Of a DNA stretch of 64,000 nt, positions 26,833 to 33,413 are shown piece by piece. Both the position numbers and the translations under genes were made by a program. This DNA is from a bacterium A37T11 (GTDB taxonomy: Bacteria > Bacteroidota > Bacteroidia > Sphingobacteriales > Sphingobacteriaceae): NCBI GenBank assembly GCA_900109895.1, contig FOBR01000013.1, positions 1-64,000 on the forward strand. The letters run 5' to 3'. Numbering within the stretch: position 1 is the first letter of the stretch; the number at the start of each line of letters is the position of its first letter. The notes beneath the pieces are model-generated. The model worked only from the letters and a program-made list of their open reading frames with translations. It ran no database searches and was not told the DNA's origin.

Positions 26833-27822
26833 ATGGAAACGTACCACCAGCAATATGTCAAGATCTGCCTTGAATCGGCAGATCTTGACATCCGCTCACC
26901 AGAAGGGCGGCTCAACCTGTTTACATTTTATAGCGCCAACCTGGCCCACTTCCTTCCTTTCATTCCGAAAAAGGAACATGAACGATTGTTCAGGGCCACC
27001 ATAAAAAATCAACGTTTGTGCCTGCTTGACCAGGCCTATTTTGGGGAAGGTTTACCGGTGGATATTCTGGGATGGGACCCAGCCTTTAAGCAAACGCTCA
27101 AAGAGCATCCGGGGATTATCTGCACCATGCATTCGGGATCATACCGCCTCATTAATTATCTGTTGGCAAAGGAAGGGATTCCCTTTGCTCTGGTGATCGC
27201 CGATCATGTCCATGAACAGCAGGTGCCCCATTTTAAAGATTTGTTTGAGAAATACTTGCCGGAGACCCGTCTGCGGTTCATCAATGCAAACGATCCGATG
27301 GCTGCCCTAACCATGTTCCGCCTTTTAAAACAGGGTGTGAATTTGCTGGTATACATGGATGGGGATGTGGGTGCGCCTTTAAAGGATAAGAAAAAGTTAT
27401 TTCGGGTGCCTTTTCTGGGACAGCATGTGTACGCTCGGAAGGGAATACCTTATCTGGCCTACAAAGCAGGGACAGCGGTATACCCGTTGTTTAATTTCAG
27501 GCAGGCAGACGGCGCTATACACTTCTTTCACGCTGCACCGCTCCATAAAAAGAGCAGGTCGCTTGAAGAGTATATCGCCCACGTTATTGAGCGGGTGTAT
27601 GGTCAGTTCGGGTCGTTGTTGCTCCATTTCCCTGAACAATGGGATAATTGGTTTCGCCTGCATCAGCAAATGGACACCGATCGGTGTTATATGCAGCCCA
27701 TGATGGAACCAACCGGTCGTTTTGGATTGTTTAAAGGCGATGGACGTTATTATTTACTGGACAAGCATACGTATAAAACCATCCTGTTGACAGATGACCT
27801 CGTTAAGCAGTCCAGGGGATAA
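26833..27822 (+). CDS. LpxL/HtrB-like lysophospholipid acyltransferase homologue, atypical active site
   Basis: A 329-aa protein with the LPLAT layout of late lipid A acyltransferases: a block around IICTMHSGSYRLINYLL (about 95-111), LVIADHVHEQQ, a conserved MDGDVGAP region, then RKGIPYLAYKAGTAVYPLF and LEEYIAHVIERVYGQFGSLLLHFPEQWDNW near the C-terminus. The catalytic H-x4-D/E reads H100-SGSY-R105, so the acidic partner is replaced by Arg. That suggests a changed or lost acyl-transfer chemistry. No N-terminal membrane helix is obvious. It lies between a 53-codon peptide ORF and a LytS-type kinase. Confidence 0.7.
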   Translation: METYHQQYVKICLESADLDIRSPEGRLNLFTFYSANLAHFLPFIPKKEHERLFRATIKNQRLCLLDQAYFGEGLPVDILGWDPAFKQTLKEHPGIICTMHSGSYRLINYLLAKEGIPFALVIADHVHEQQVPHFKDLFEKYLPETRLRFINANDPMAALTMFRLLKQGVNLLVYMDGDVGAPLKDKKKLFRVPFLGQHVYARKGIPYLAYKAGTAVYPLFNFRQADGAIHFFHAAPLHKKSRSLEEYIAHVIERVYGQFGSLLLHFPEQWDNWFRLHQQMDTDRCYMQPMMEPTGRFGLFKGDGRYYLLDKHTYKTILLTDDLVKQSRG

Positions 27823-27876
27823 CCGCACCGATGCAATAATAAAATAAAATACATACATTTATTGAAAAATAAATGT

Positions 27877-28938
27877 ATGATGAAAAAATTACAGAATAAA
27901 GTATGGATTTTTTTGAAAAGGCACAAGTTCGGAAGCTATCAGGTATTGTATTGGATCTTCTATTTCCTAATGACCATGGTGAAGAACAACGATCTTAAAA
28001 AACCTTGGCCGTGGTGGGGGGTACTCATCATTGATGCTATGGTCTTTATAATGATATACACCATTGTGCTCATATTCAGGAAGGCTTCCCTGGCCCTGCA
28101 TAAACGCTTGGTGATCCTGATCACCCTGTTTATAGCTTATACTTTTTTATACTATTACTTAATTTTCGTCAAGCTGCCTGAATATGGTATCAGGATTTTT
28201 AATGAAGCCGCCGTTTTTACCTGGCCGGGGTACTTATTTTTAATGTTTGTATATTACTTTCATTCTATGATAGAGGCGGGTTTGCTGGCGGCCATCTACC
28301 GCGTACGAGGGGAGGAAAAAGAGAAGCGCAAAGCCCAGGATAAGTACCATCAGGCTCAGTTGCAATTTTTGATGGCCCAGCTTTCACCGCATTTTACGTA
28401 TAATTTCGATAATAAAGTCCTGGCCATTGCAACCCGTACATCGCAAGAATTGGTAAAACCTCTGGAACAGCGTGCTAAAGTGTTGCGGTACGTGACGGAA
28501 CATGCCGGCAAGTTTACCCTCGAAGTACCGCTGAAGGAAGAAGTTGACTATGCGCAAAAACTGGCTGCGGCCTATGGTTTTGCACACAGTGGTACGCAGC
28601 TAAACGTTCGGCTGCACGATGACCGGCTGGGTCATACGATCATACCGATGCTGAGCAGTCCCTTGCTGGAGAATGCCTGCGAATATGGCATATACTGGGA
28701 TGCGGAGAACCCCATCACGCTTAATTTTTATGGTACCGCGAACAGCCTTCGGATCGTATGCCGCAACAAAATTAATCCCATACAAAGCCATCATAAATCG
28801 ACCGGCATCGGTTTGTCAAACCTCCGCAAGCGCCTGAAGCTGGTATACGGCGCCAGGGCCACCTTGAAAATCGTTAACGACGGGGTCTTTTATGAAGTCA
28901 ATATTAACATCTATTATGAAGAAAAAACCAATAGATAG
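27877..28938 (+). CDS. LytS-type sensor histidine kinase (His_kinase family)
   Basis: A 353-aa membrane sensor. An upstream TTG at 27862 is possible, but ATG 27877 (MMKKLQNKVW) is preferred. Four hydrophobic segments occupy about residues 20-150 (among them WWGVLIIDAMVFIMIYTIVLIF and LITLFIAYTFLYYYLIFV). They are followed by a linker helix and the His_kinase domain with QLSPHFTYN, giving phosphoacceptor H172. This is a variant of the usual NPHFLFN. The ATP-binding part has LLENACEYG and TGIGLSNLRKRL. The 3' end overlaps the response-regulator start, so the two are a translationally coupled pair. Confidence 0.88.
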   Translation: MMKKLQNKVWIFLKRHKFGSYQVLYWIFYFLMTMVKNNDLKKPWPWWGVLIIDAMVFIMIYTIVLIFRKASLALHKRLVILITLFIAYTFLYYYLIFVKLPEYGIRIFNEAAVFTWPGYLFLMFVYYFHSMIEAGLLAAIYRVRGEEKEKRKAQDKYHQAQLQFLMAQLSPHFTYNFDNKVLAIATRTSQELVKPLEQRAKVLRYVTEHAGKFTLEVPLKEEVDYAQKLAAAYGFAHSGTQLNVRLHDDRLGHTIIPMLSSPLLENACEYGIYWDAENPITLNFYGTANSLRIVCRNKINPIQSHHKSTGIGLSNLRKRLKLVYGARATLKIVNDGVFYEVNINIYYEEKTNR

Positions 28939-29713
28939 GAAAACCCTGCTCATTGTTGACGATGAGCCGGAAGCCGTTGAGCTGCTCAAAGGATGGGCAA
29001 AACAGCGGGATGACCTGATCATCGTGTTGGCTACTTCCGATCCGGAACAGGCCATGGAGTTTGTGAAACAAGAAGACGTGGATATCGCCGTCATTGACCT
29101 GAACCTGCGTACCATGTTGGGCACGGAGCTGATGAAAGAAATGGAGGGCCATGACACCCAAATGATCATCTGTACAGGATCTAATGACGCCGGCACAGAA
29201 GTAATGACAGCAGGAGCGTTGGATTACTTACTTAAAGGTAGCGGGCAGGAGCGCTTTGATCTATCGATTGACCGCGCCATTAAACAACTCAATCTGATTA
29301 ACGGTAATTGGATACCTCCCGATCATCCGGATATATTAGGATTGCGTAATGCATTGGATGGTGATAAGAGCATTATTTTTTTAAAGGTTGCTGATTTGAT
29401 ATATGCCCGTGCCGATGAGAAAGAGATATGGTTATTCCTGGCGGATGGTACAGTGCTTAAGGTCGTGGAAAAACTGAAAAATCTTAAACGAAAACTGGAT
29501 CCGAAACGTTTTCTGCAGATCCATCGTAGTTATATTGTAAATATGTATAAGGTGGGTAAATATGAATACATGGTAAATGATAGGTCTTATAAGGTGGTCC
29601 TTGATAAGGCCTATAGATTGGATTGGCCGAATAAAGAAAACGATTGGAAACTACCAATGGGCGGATACGCATGCAAAAATCAATTTGATCGATTTTTTGG
29701 ATTGGATAAATAG
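28916..29713 (+). CDS. LytTR-family response regulator
   Basis: 265 aa from ATG 28916, which overlaps the kinase by 23 bp; ATG 28892 is an alternative adding 8 residues. The receiver domain is about 10-130: LLIVDDEPEAV with the acidic pocket D15-D16, phosphoacceptor D61 in VIDLNLRTMLG, CTGSND, and DYLLKGS with the conserved Lys. The LytTR DNA-binding domain is at about 155-250 (IIFLKVADLIYARAD, RFLQIHRSYIVNMYKV). LytTR proteins bind short direct repeats about two helical turns apart. The repeat cluster at 30821-30869 is a candidate target. Confidence 0.9.
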   Translation: MKKKPIDRKTLLIVDDEPEAVELLKGWAKQRDDLIIVLATSDPEQAMEFVKQEDVDIAVIDLNLRTMLGTELMKEMEGHDTQMIICTGSNDAGTEVMTAGALDYLLKGSGQERFDLSIDRAIKQLNLINGNWIPPDHPDILGLRNALDGDKSIIFLKVADLIYARADEKEIWLFLADGTVLKVVEKLKNLKRKLDPKRFLQIHRSYIVNMYKVGKYEYMVNDRSYKVVLDKAYRLDWPNKENDWKLPMGGYACKNQFDRFFGLDK

Positions 29714-29722
29714 TAGGTTAGG

Positions 29723-30292
29723 ATGCTGATTAAGAAATTACATAAACTGGGGCGTGATATTGAGCTTTTGAGCAGTGGCGGGGCAGGTGAAAGCTGGAAC
29801 CACGCTGCCCTGCTTGACATCAATGAGCGTATACACCAACTGCTGTCTGAAGCAACCGAACACTTGGAGCAATTGAACGAACAGCTGAAATCCCGCAAAG
29901 AGCTGCAGGAATTGCTCATGCAACTAAAACACAAGCAGGCAAAGACCCGTACCATGTTATGGCAGGAGCAGGTAAGCTTTTATCAGGACATGATCACCGA
30001 GATACAAGAACATTTCAAGAAGGAAGAGAATGCTTATATAACTATATCGCTTACTACGCTGGAGATCTTATTTTTAATTCGCCTGTTTCTGGAGGAAGAG
30101 ATTATTCAAGCAGATTCATTACAGCCCATTTTCCGATTTCTCAGTAGTTATACCGGCACTTTACAACACAGCCGGTTATCCTTTGAGAGCTTAAAAAAGA
30201 GATATAGTAGCAGTACTGCTGTTAATAAGAAAGTCAAACAATTGTTGCAGCGGATGATTACCCGCATCGACAAATATTATAACGATAAATAG
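29723..30292 (+). CDS. Coiled-coil protein of unknown function
   Basis: A 189-aa cytoplasmic protein starting 9 bp after the LytTR regulator. It is almost entirely helical: charged heptad-like stretches at about 30-75 (INERIHQLLSEATEHLEQLNEQLKSR, split here only by length) and 75-110, a leucine-rich segment at about 110-125 (LTTLEILFLIRLFLEEE), and a basic C-terminal helix. No catalytic motif or signal peptide. Its position between the two-component pair and the HTH gene suggests a regulatory or adaptor role. The function is not recognised. Confidence 0.65.
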   Translation: MLIKKLHKLGRDIELLSSGGAGESWNHAALLDINERIHQLLSEATEHLEQLNEQLKSRKELQELLMQLKHKQAKTRTMLWQEQVSFYQDMITEIQEHFKKEENAYITISLTTLEILFLIRLFLEEEIIQADSLQPIFRFLSSYTGTLQHSRLSFESLKKRYSSSTAVNKKVKQLLQRMITRIDKYYNDK

Positions 30293-30316
30293 CGTATGTA
30301 AAAAAATATTAAGCCT

Positions 30317-30676
30317 ATGTCAGATGTTCATTTACTACTACAATGCGGCCTACGCATCGAGGCCTTGATGGAAAAATTAGTAGCACAACAGCAACAGACT
30401 CCTCAATGCTGCTGTTGTGTAACGATGGCGATAGCGCCAGAAGAGGTTCCTGAGGATCCCACCTATGACCGCTTTTGCGCGGCTATCTATCTCGAAAAGA
30501 GTGAAAGAACCGTGACCCGTTGGCGCAACGAGGGAAAACTTAATTACATCATAGAAGACGGTAAGATCAGATATGCTGAGTCAGTACTGGATGCACGCTA
30601 CCTGAAAGTTAATGGGTTTCCTAAGAAGAAGAAGAAAAAGGGCGACAACGGAGCCCAAGACGATATACAGAGGTAA
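30317..30676 (+). CDS. Small HTH (excisionase/MerR-like) protein with Cys4 and Lys6 runs
   Basis: A 119-aa protein. Residues about 50-97 (DRFCAAIYLEKSERTVTRWRNEGKL...IRYAESVLDARY) match the HTH_17/excisionase type, a single recognition helix around TVTRWRNEGKL followed by a wing. Four consecutive cysteines (QCCCCVT, about 31-34) could bind metal or sense redox state. The C-terminus has a six-lysine run that should add nonspecific nucleic-acid affinity. It is 24 bp after the coiled-coil gene, so part of the kinase-regulator operon, and is followed by the 306-bp regulatory gap before the lysis-like genes. A DNA-binding role is inferred. Confidence 0.7.
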   Translation: MSDVHLLLQCGLRIEALMEKLVAQQQQTPQCCCCVTMAIAPEEVPEDPTYDRFCAAIYLEKSERTVTRWRNEGKLNYIIEDGKIRYAESVLDARYLKVNGFPKKKKKKGDNGAQDDIQR

Positions 30677-30731
30677 TTCTATTAAGGTAATATAGGAAAT
30701 TGTGACGGGTTACCATTAAAAGCCGATATAT

Positions 30732-30759
30732 CTTGCCTTTATTTATGACGTCATATTTG
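30732..30759 (+). promoter_or_regulatory. Promoter-like site containing palindrome ATGACGTCAT
   Basis: CTTG (30732-30735) is followed after about 16 bp by CATATTTG (30752-30759), one base off TAnnTTTG. The perfect palindrome ATGACGTCAT (30745-30754) sits in the spacer and -7 box, where a bound dimer would block RNA polymerase. Confidence 0.35.
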
Positions 30760-30820
30760 TAGCATCTCCCAATAACATAGGTACGGAATTTAAAAAAATT
30801 AAACAGTCGCGTGCTATTCA

Positions 30821-30869
30821 GGTGCCAAAAATGGTAACTGGGTGCCAAGCAGGTGTCAGGCAGGTGCCA
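30821..30869 (+). promoter_or_regulatory. Four phased direct repeats GGTGYCA (operator candidate)
   Basis: GGTGCCA at 30821 and 30841, GGTGTCA at 30852 and GGTGCCA at 30863: starts are 20, 11 and 11 bp apart, close to whole helical turns, so all would face one side of the DNA. They lie about 115 bp before the holin-like gene. They are candidate binding sites for the LytTR regulator or the small HTH protein. Confidence 0.45.
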
Positions 30870-30982
30870 TTATTAGGTGATTGTCAAAAGGTAAACTATG
30901 TTTGTGATAATCAAAAATGAAAAAGCTTGTTTGGCTGGTGAAGGAATTATCTAAAGTTTAAATAATAGAAAGGAGTACAAAA

Positions 30983-31447
30983 ATGCAAAGACAAGAAGAC
31001 GTCCCGGTGGTCGGGATGGATGGTTTTCTGCTCACAAAAGCAGATTTGGTGGAAAAAATTACCTGGGAGCGGAAACGGCGATGGTTAAATGTTAGGCACT
31101 GGCAGGGCTGGACCGTGTTGGGTACCTTAGCACAGGTCATCGTCCTGATAATCTTGTTCCTGTACAGCGGTCCGCTATTAAGACTGATCGACCCCACTGC
31201 GGCTACCTTGGATATTGGTGTACTAAGCGCGGTTCTTCTCGCTATCCTCGTCGTCGATGCCTTTGTGGTATTGGCCTGGCTGCTGCTGCTACTGGTGCGC
31301 CATACCCTAACAGAATTTTATGAATGGGATGATGAACACGAATATTTAAAGAAAAGAATTTCGACATGTTTAGAAGTAAAGATTTTGACCGGTATTTTTT
31401 CCGGATTGGTTTTGTTGTTTTGGTCTGTTTTTTTGGTTTTGTTGTAA
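30983..31447 (+). CDS. Small membrane protein with three helices, holin-like
   Basis: A 154-aa inner-membrane protein with hydrophobic segments at about 45-66 (GWTVLGTLAQVIVLIILFLY), 76-105 (LDIGVLSAVLLAILVVDAFV and onward) and 132-154 at the extreme C-terminus (ILTGIFSGLVLLFWSVFLVLL). Charged stretches separate them, and the soluble N-terminus carries a Lys/Arg-rich segment. Three helices, small size and a position directly before a peptidoglycan hydrolase are holin-like, but there is no sequence motif to prove it. Its last 82 bp overlap the hydrolase gene in another frame. Function is inferred from context. Confidence 0.6.
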   Translation: MQRQEDVPVVGMDGFLLTKADLVEKITWERKRRWLNVRHWQGWTVLGTLAQVIVLIILFLYSGPLLRLIDPTAATLDIGVLSAVLLAILVVDAFVVLAWLLLLLVRHTLTEFYEWDDEHEYLKKRISTCLEVKILTGIFSGLVLLFWSVFLVLL

Positions 31448-32067
31448 ACCATGGTGGTGTAGTAGAGACGCAAGATCTTGCGTCTGTACCAGGTACCAAT
31501 ACAGAACCATCAAACAAGAATAACGACGCCAGAAGAAGGCTGCAGCAAATTTACACTTCCCAAATCGGCATCCGTGAAAAGACAGGTAAAAACGATGGTC
31601 CTGATGTAGAAAAATACTTGAGGTTCATTGGATTATCAAAAGGCTTTTCCTATTGTGCAGCTTACGTTTGCTGGTGTTTACACGAGGCCGGTATTGACAA
31701 CCCAAAGAACGGCTGGGCACCGGCCTTGTTTCCGACGAAACGAGTGGTTTGGGAAAGGAAGCAACAGAAGCCAATTGGCGCCATGCAGGGACTTACAACG
31801 TATAACTTACAACGTACAACTCCCTTAGCCGGCGACGTCTTCGGTATCTATTTTTCAGAACTGAAACGCATGGGCCATTGTGGATTTGTGGACAGTTGGG
31901 ACGGTACCTGGATGATCAGTGTAGAGGCTAATACCAATAGCATCGGTTCCGTTGCCTCACCCGATGAGCCCGGTAATCCGATACGGGCAGGCCCTGGTGA
32001 AGGCGTATACCGTAAAAAGAGACTCATCAAGACGATTTATAAAGTCGCTGATTGGATATCAAAATAA
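31366..32067 (+). CDS. Membrane-anchored CHAP/TIGR02594-like peptidoglycan hydrolase
   Basis: A 233-aa protein. An N-terminal hydrophobic helix (about 11-29) could be an uncleaved anchor. A linker is followed by a cysteine-amidase domain of the TIGR02594/CHAP type: IYTSQIGIREKTGKNDGPDV, then FSYCAAYVCWCLHEAG with the catalytic Cys, GDVFGIYF, MGHCGFVDSW with the catalytic His, and SVEANTNSIGS. The family cleaves peptide bonds in the murein stem or bridge, as phage endolysins do. The linker contains a 20-bp palindromic repeat translated in frame, and a loop before GDVFG contains a 14-bp-period repeat. The ATG at 31366 overlaps the previous gene by 82 bp; no later ATG precedes the domain. Confidence 0.8.
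   Translation: MFRSKDFDRYFFRIGFVVLVCFFGFVVNHGGVVETQDLASVPGTNTEPSNKNNDARRRLQQIYTSQIGIREKTGKNDGPDVEKYLRFIGLSKGFSYCAAYVCWCLHEAGIDNPKNGWAPALFPTKRVVWERKQQKPIGAMQGLTTYNLQRTTPLAGDVFGIYFSELKRMGHCGFVDSWDGTWMISVEANTNSIGSVASPDEPGNPIRAGPGEGVYRKKRLIKTIYKVADWISK
31466..31485. repeat. Perfect 20-bp palindrome inside the hydrolase gene
   Basis: AGACGCAAGATCTTGCGTCT is its own reverse complement and is read in frame as part of ETQDLASV in the linker. The sequence resembles the AGACGC...GCGTCT palindromes dispersed through some bacterial intergenic regions. Confidence 0.8.
31791..31816 (+). repeat. Tandem 14-bp-period repeat inside the hydrolase gene
   Basis: ACTTACAACGTA occurs at 31791-31802 and 31805-31816, and a third partial ACAACT follows. 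It encodes LTTYNLQRTT in a loop just before the conserved GDVFG strand. Confidence 0.75.
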
Positions 32068-32068
32068 T

Positions 32069-32138
32069 CGTCATGTTGAGCGAAGTACAACGGAAATAGC
32101 AGAGATCCTTCGACTCACTTCGTTCGCTCTGGATGACG
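32069..32138. repeat. Bacteroidota intergenic imperfect palindrome
   Basis: The left arm starts CGTCATGTTGAGCGAAG (32069) and the right arm ends TTCGCTCTGGATGACG (32138). The arms match at about 13 of 17 positions, with AGAGATCCTTCGACTC between. This GTCATG-TGAGCG...GATGAC element is a familiar dispersed repeat in Bacteroidota genomes, typically at gene ends. Confidence 0.7.
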
Positions 32139-32193
32139 TTCTAAGAAATTCTATTAAATAATTGAATACATATAAATTTAAAAATAAAAAACA

Positions 32194-32835
32194 ATGAGAA
32201 CTCCCAAATTAATCAGTAATTACGATTATCTAACCGATGCCGAACTCGCTTCATTGGCTACACGCGTTACTGACGCAATGCGCACAAATACGAATTTTCC
32301 GGACCTGAACCCGCCGTTTGCCGATTATGAAGCAGCGGCACTTGACTATATTGCCAAGCAGGGCATTACGGCCAACAGAAATGCCAGCGCCCAGCAAAAG
32401 AAAGAAAAGGATGAAGCGCGCGAAGTGCTTATCGTGATGATGCGCAAGGTGAGCAGTTACATCAACAACCTGACTGATGTGAGCTCCGTACAGTTAAGCT
32501 CGGGGTTTCTTCCCGTGGCTGATCCTAAAAGTCTGGGTAATCCATCTGCACCGGCGTGGAGCCGTCTTCGGCTTTCTTCAAGGCCTGCTGAAATTTTATT
32601 GGACTTTCCAGCCGTGCCTGGGGCTTACGATTATGAGTTGCAAATTGCCTGGGAAACCGATGCAAACAACCAATTGATATGGCTTTCTGCAGGAACTAAT
32701 TCTAGCTCACGCGGCAACTTTTATGCGCCTGTGAAAGACGGTGTAAGGTATTATTTTCGTGTGCGTGCGCGCAACAGACGGGGTATGAGCGGCTGGAGCC
32801 CGGTTTCTTCCCTGATTGCCCAGGTGGATGCTTAA
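32194..32835 (+). CDS. Fibronectin type III domain protein
   Basis: A 213-aa protein without a recognisable signal peptide. Residues 1-110 are helical (DYLTDAELASLATRVTDAM, AQQKKEKDEAREVLIVMMRKVSSYINN). Residues about 115-210 form an Fn3-like beta domain: RPAEILLDFPAVPGAYDYELQ, then VRYYFRVRARNRRGMSGWSP, the classic Fn3 last strands, and a short SSLIAQVDA tail. Fn3 modules bind carbohydrate or protein and are frequent in phage structural or lytic proteins. It stands between the hydrolase and the spanin-like lipoprotein. Cellular location and partner are unknown. Confidence 0.75.
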   Translation: MRTPKLISNYDYLTDAELASLATRVTDAMRTNTNFPDLNPPFADYEAAALDYIAKQGITANRNASAQQKKEKDEAREVLIVMMRKVSSYINNLTDVSSVQLSSGFLPVADPKSLGNPSAPAWSRLRLSSRPAEILLDFPAVPGAYDYELQIAWETDANNQLIWLSAGTNSSSRGNFYAPVKDGVRYYFRVRARNRRGMSGWSPVSSLIAQVDA

Positions 32836-32848
32836 TGGGTCAGTAAGT

Positions 32849-33346
32849 ATGAAACGCATGAACTTTTTATTCGTCATATTCCTGCTTGCGATCATGGCTT
32901 GCACTACCAAACGCCAGTTGAAAATGGACACTTCACAACAAACTGACAACCAATATTTCAAGCTTCGGGAAATGGGTTTAACGCAGGTTGACTCCTCACA
33001 GGAAAGGTGGTGGAGCCTTACGAATGATCAGCAGGAAACGTTAACCATCATGCCGGTGGGGGTGTTTCGTTATCACCCGGACTCGGGTTTTATGGGTGAA
33101 GCCAACCAAGTGGTGCTTTATCGACAAAAATGGTCGCAGGAAGATTCGCTGCATCGGGTCATGGGCAACAAGGTGACTGTATCAGTCCGGGAGATGACGG
33201 ATAGCAGCCATGCGATGATTACCCACGGGGCTACGGAACAAAGGGTTCACCGCACCACCTTGGGCTGGACGTGGTGGATCGGAGGCCTACTGGCAGTAGC
33301 ACTGGTTCTTTTGCTTTGGACCATGCGGAAGCGATGCTGGCCCTGA
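32849..33346 (+). CDS. Lipoprotein with C-terminal membrane helix, unimolecular-spanin-like
   Basis: 165 aa from ATG 32849, chosen because it places the signal at the N-terminus (MKRMNFLFVIFLLAIMACTTK, lipobox IMAC). The frame is open from a TTG at 32816 inside the Fn3 gene. A mixed beta/helical periplasmic part follows (about 25-135, with RYHPDSGFMGEANQVVLY), then one strong transmembrane helix (about 141-160, WWIGGLLAVALVLLLW) and a basic tail RKR. An acylated N-terminus in one membrane and a C-terminal helix in the other is the topology of phage u-spanins such as T1 gp11. No sequence homology is claimed; the call rests on topology and on the neighbouring holin-like and hydrolase genes. Confidence 0.6.
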   Translation: MKRMNFLFVIFLLAIMACTTKRQLKMDTSQQTDNQYFKLREMGLTQVDSSQERWWSLTNDQQETLTIMPVGVFRYHPDSGFMGEANQVVLYRQKWSQEDSLHRVMGNKVTVSVREMTDSSHAMITHGATEQRVHRTTLGWTWWIGGLLAVALVLLLWTMRKRCWP

Positions 33347-33356
33347 AACCTGTATA

Positions 33357-33392
33357 GCGGCGACCCCTAATCAGGTCGCCGCATTTTTGTTT
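33357..33392 (+). terminator. Intrinsic terminator of the lysis-like cluster
   Basis: GCGGCGACC (33357-33365) and GGTCGCCGC (33374-33382) form a 9-bp GC-rich stem followed by ATTTTTGTTT. It lies 11 bp after the spanin-like gene and before the convergent PAP2 gene. The arm sequence also occurs in the repeat array (9880-9888). Confidence 0.92.
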
Positions 33393-33413
33393 ATTTATGC
33401 AGCCTGAGTTGTG

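Noticed and set aside
30983-33392. Complete prophage
   Set aside because: No capsid, portal, terminase, tail or integrase genes, and no attachment-site duplication seen; only the lysis-like set is present.
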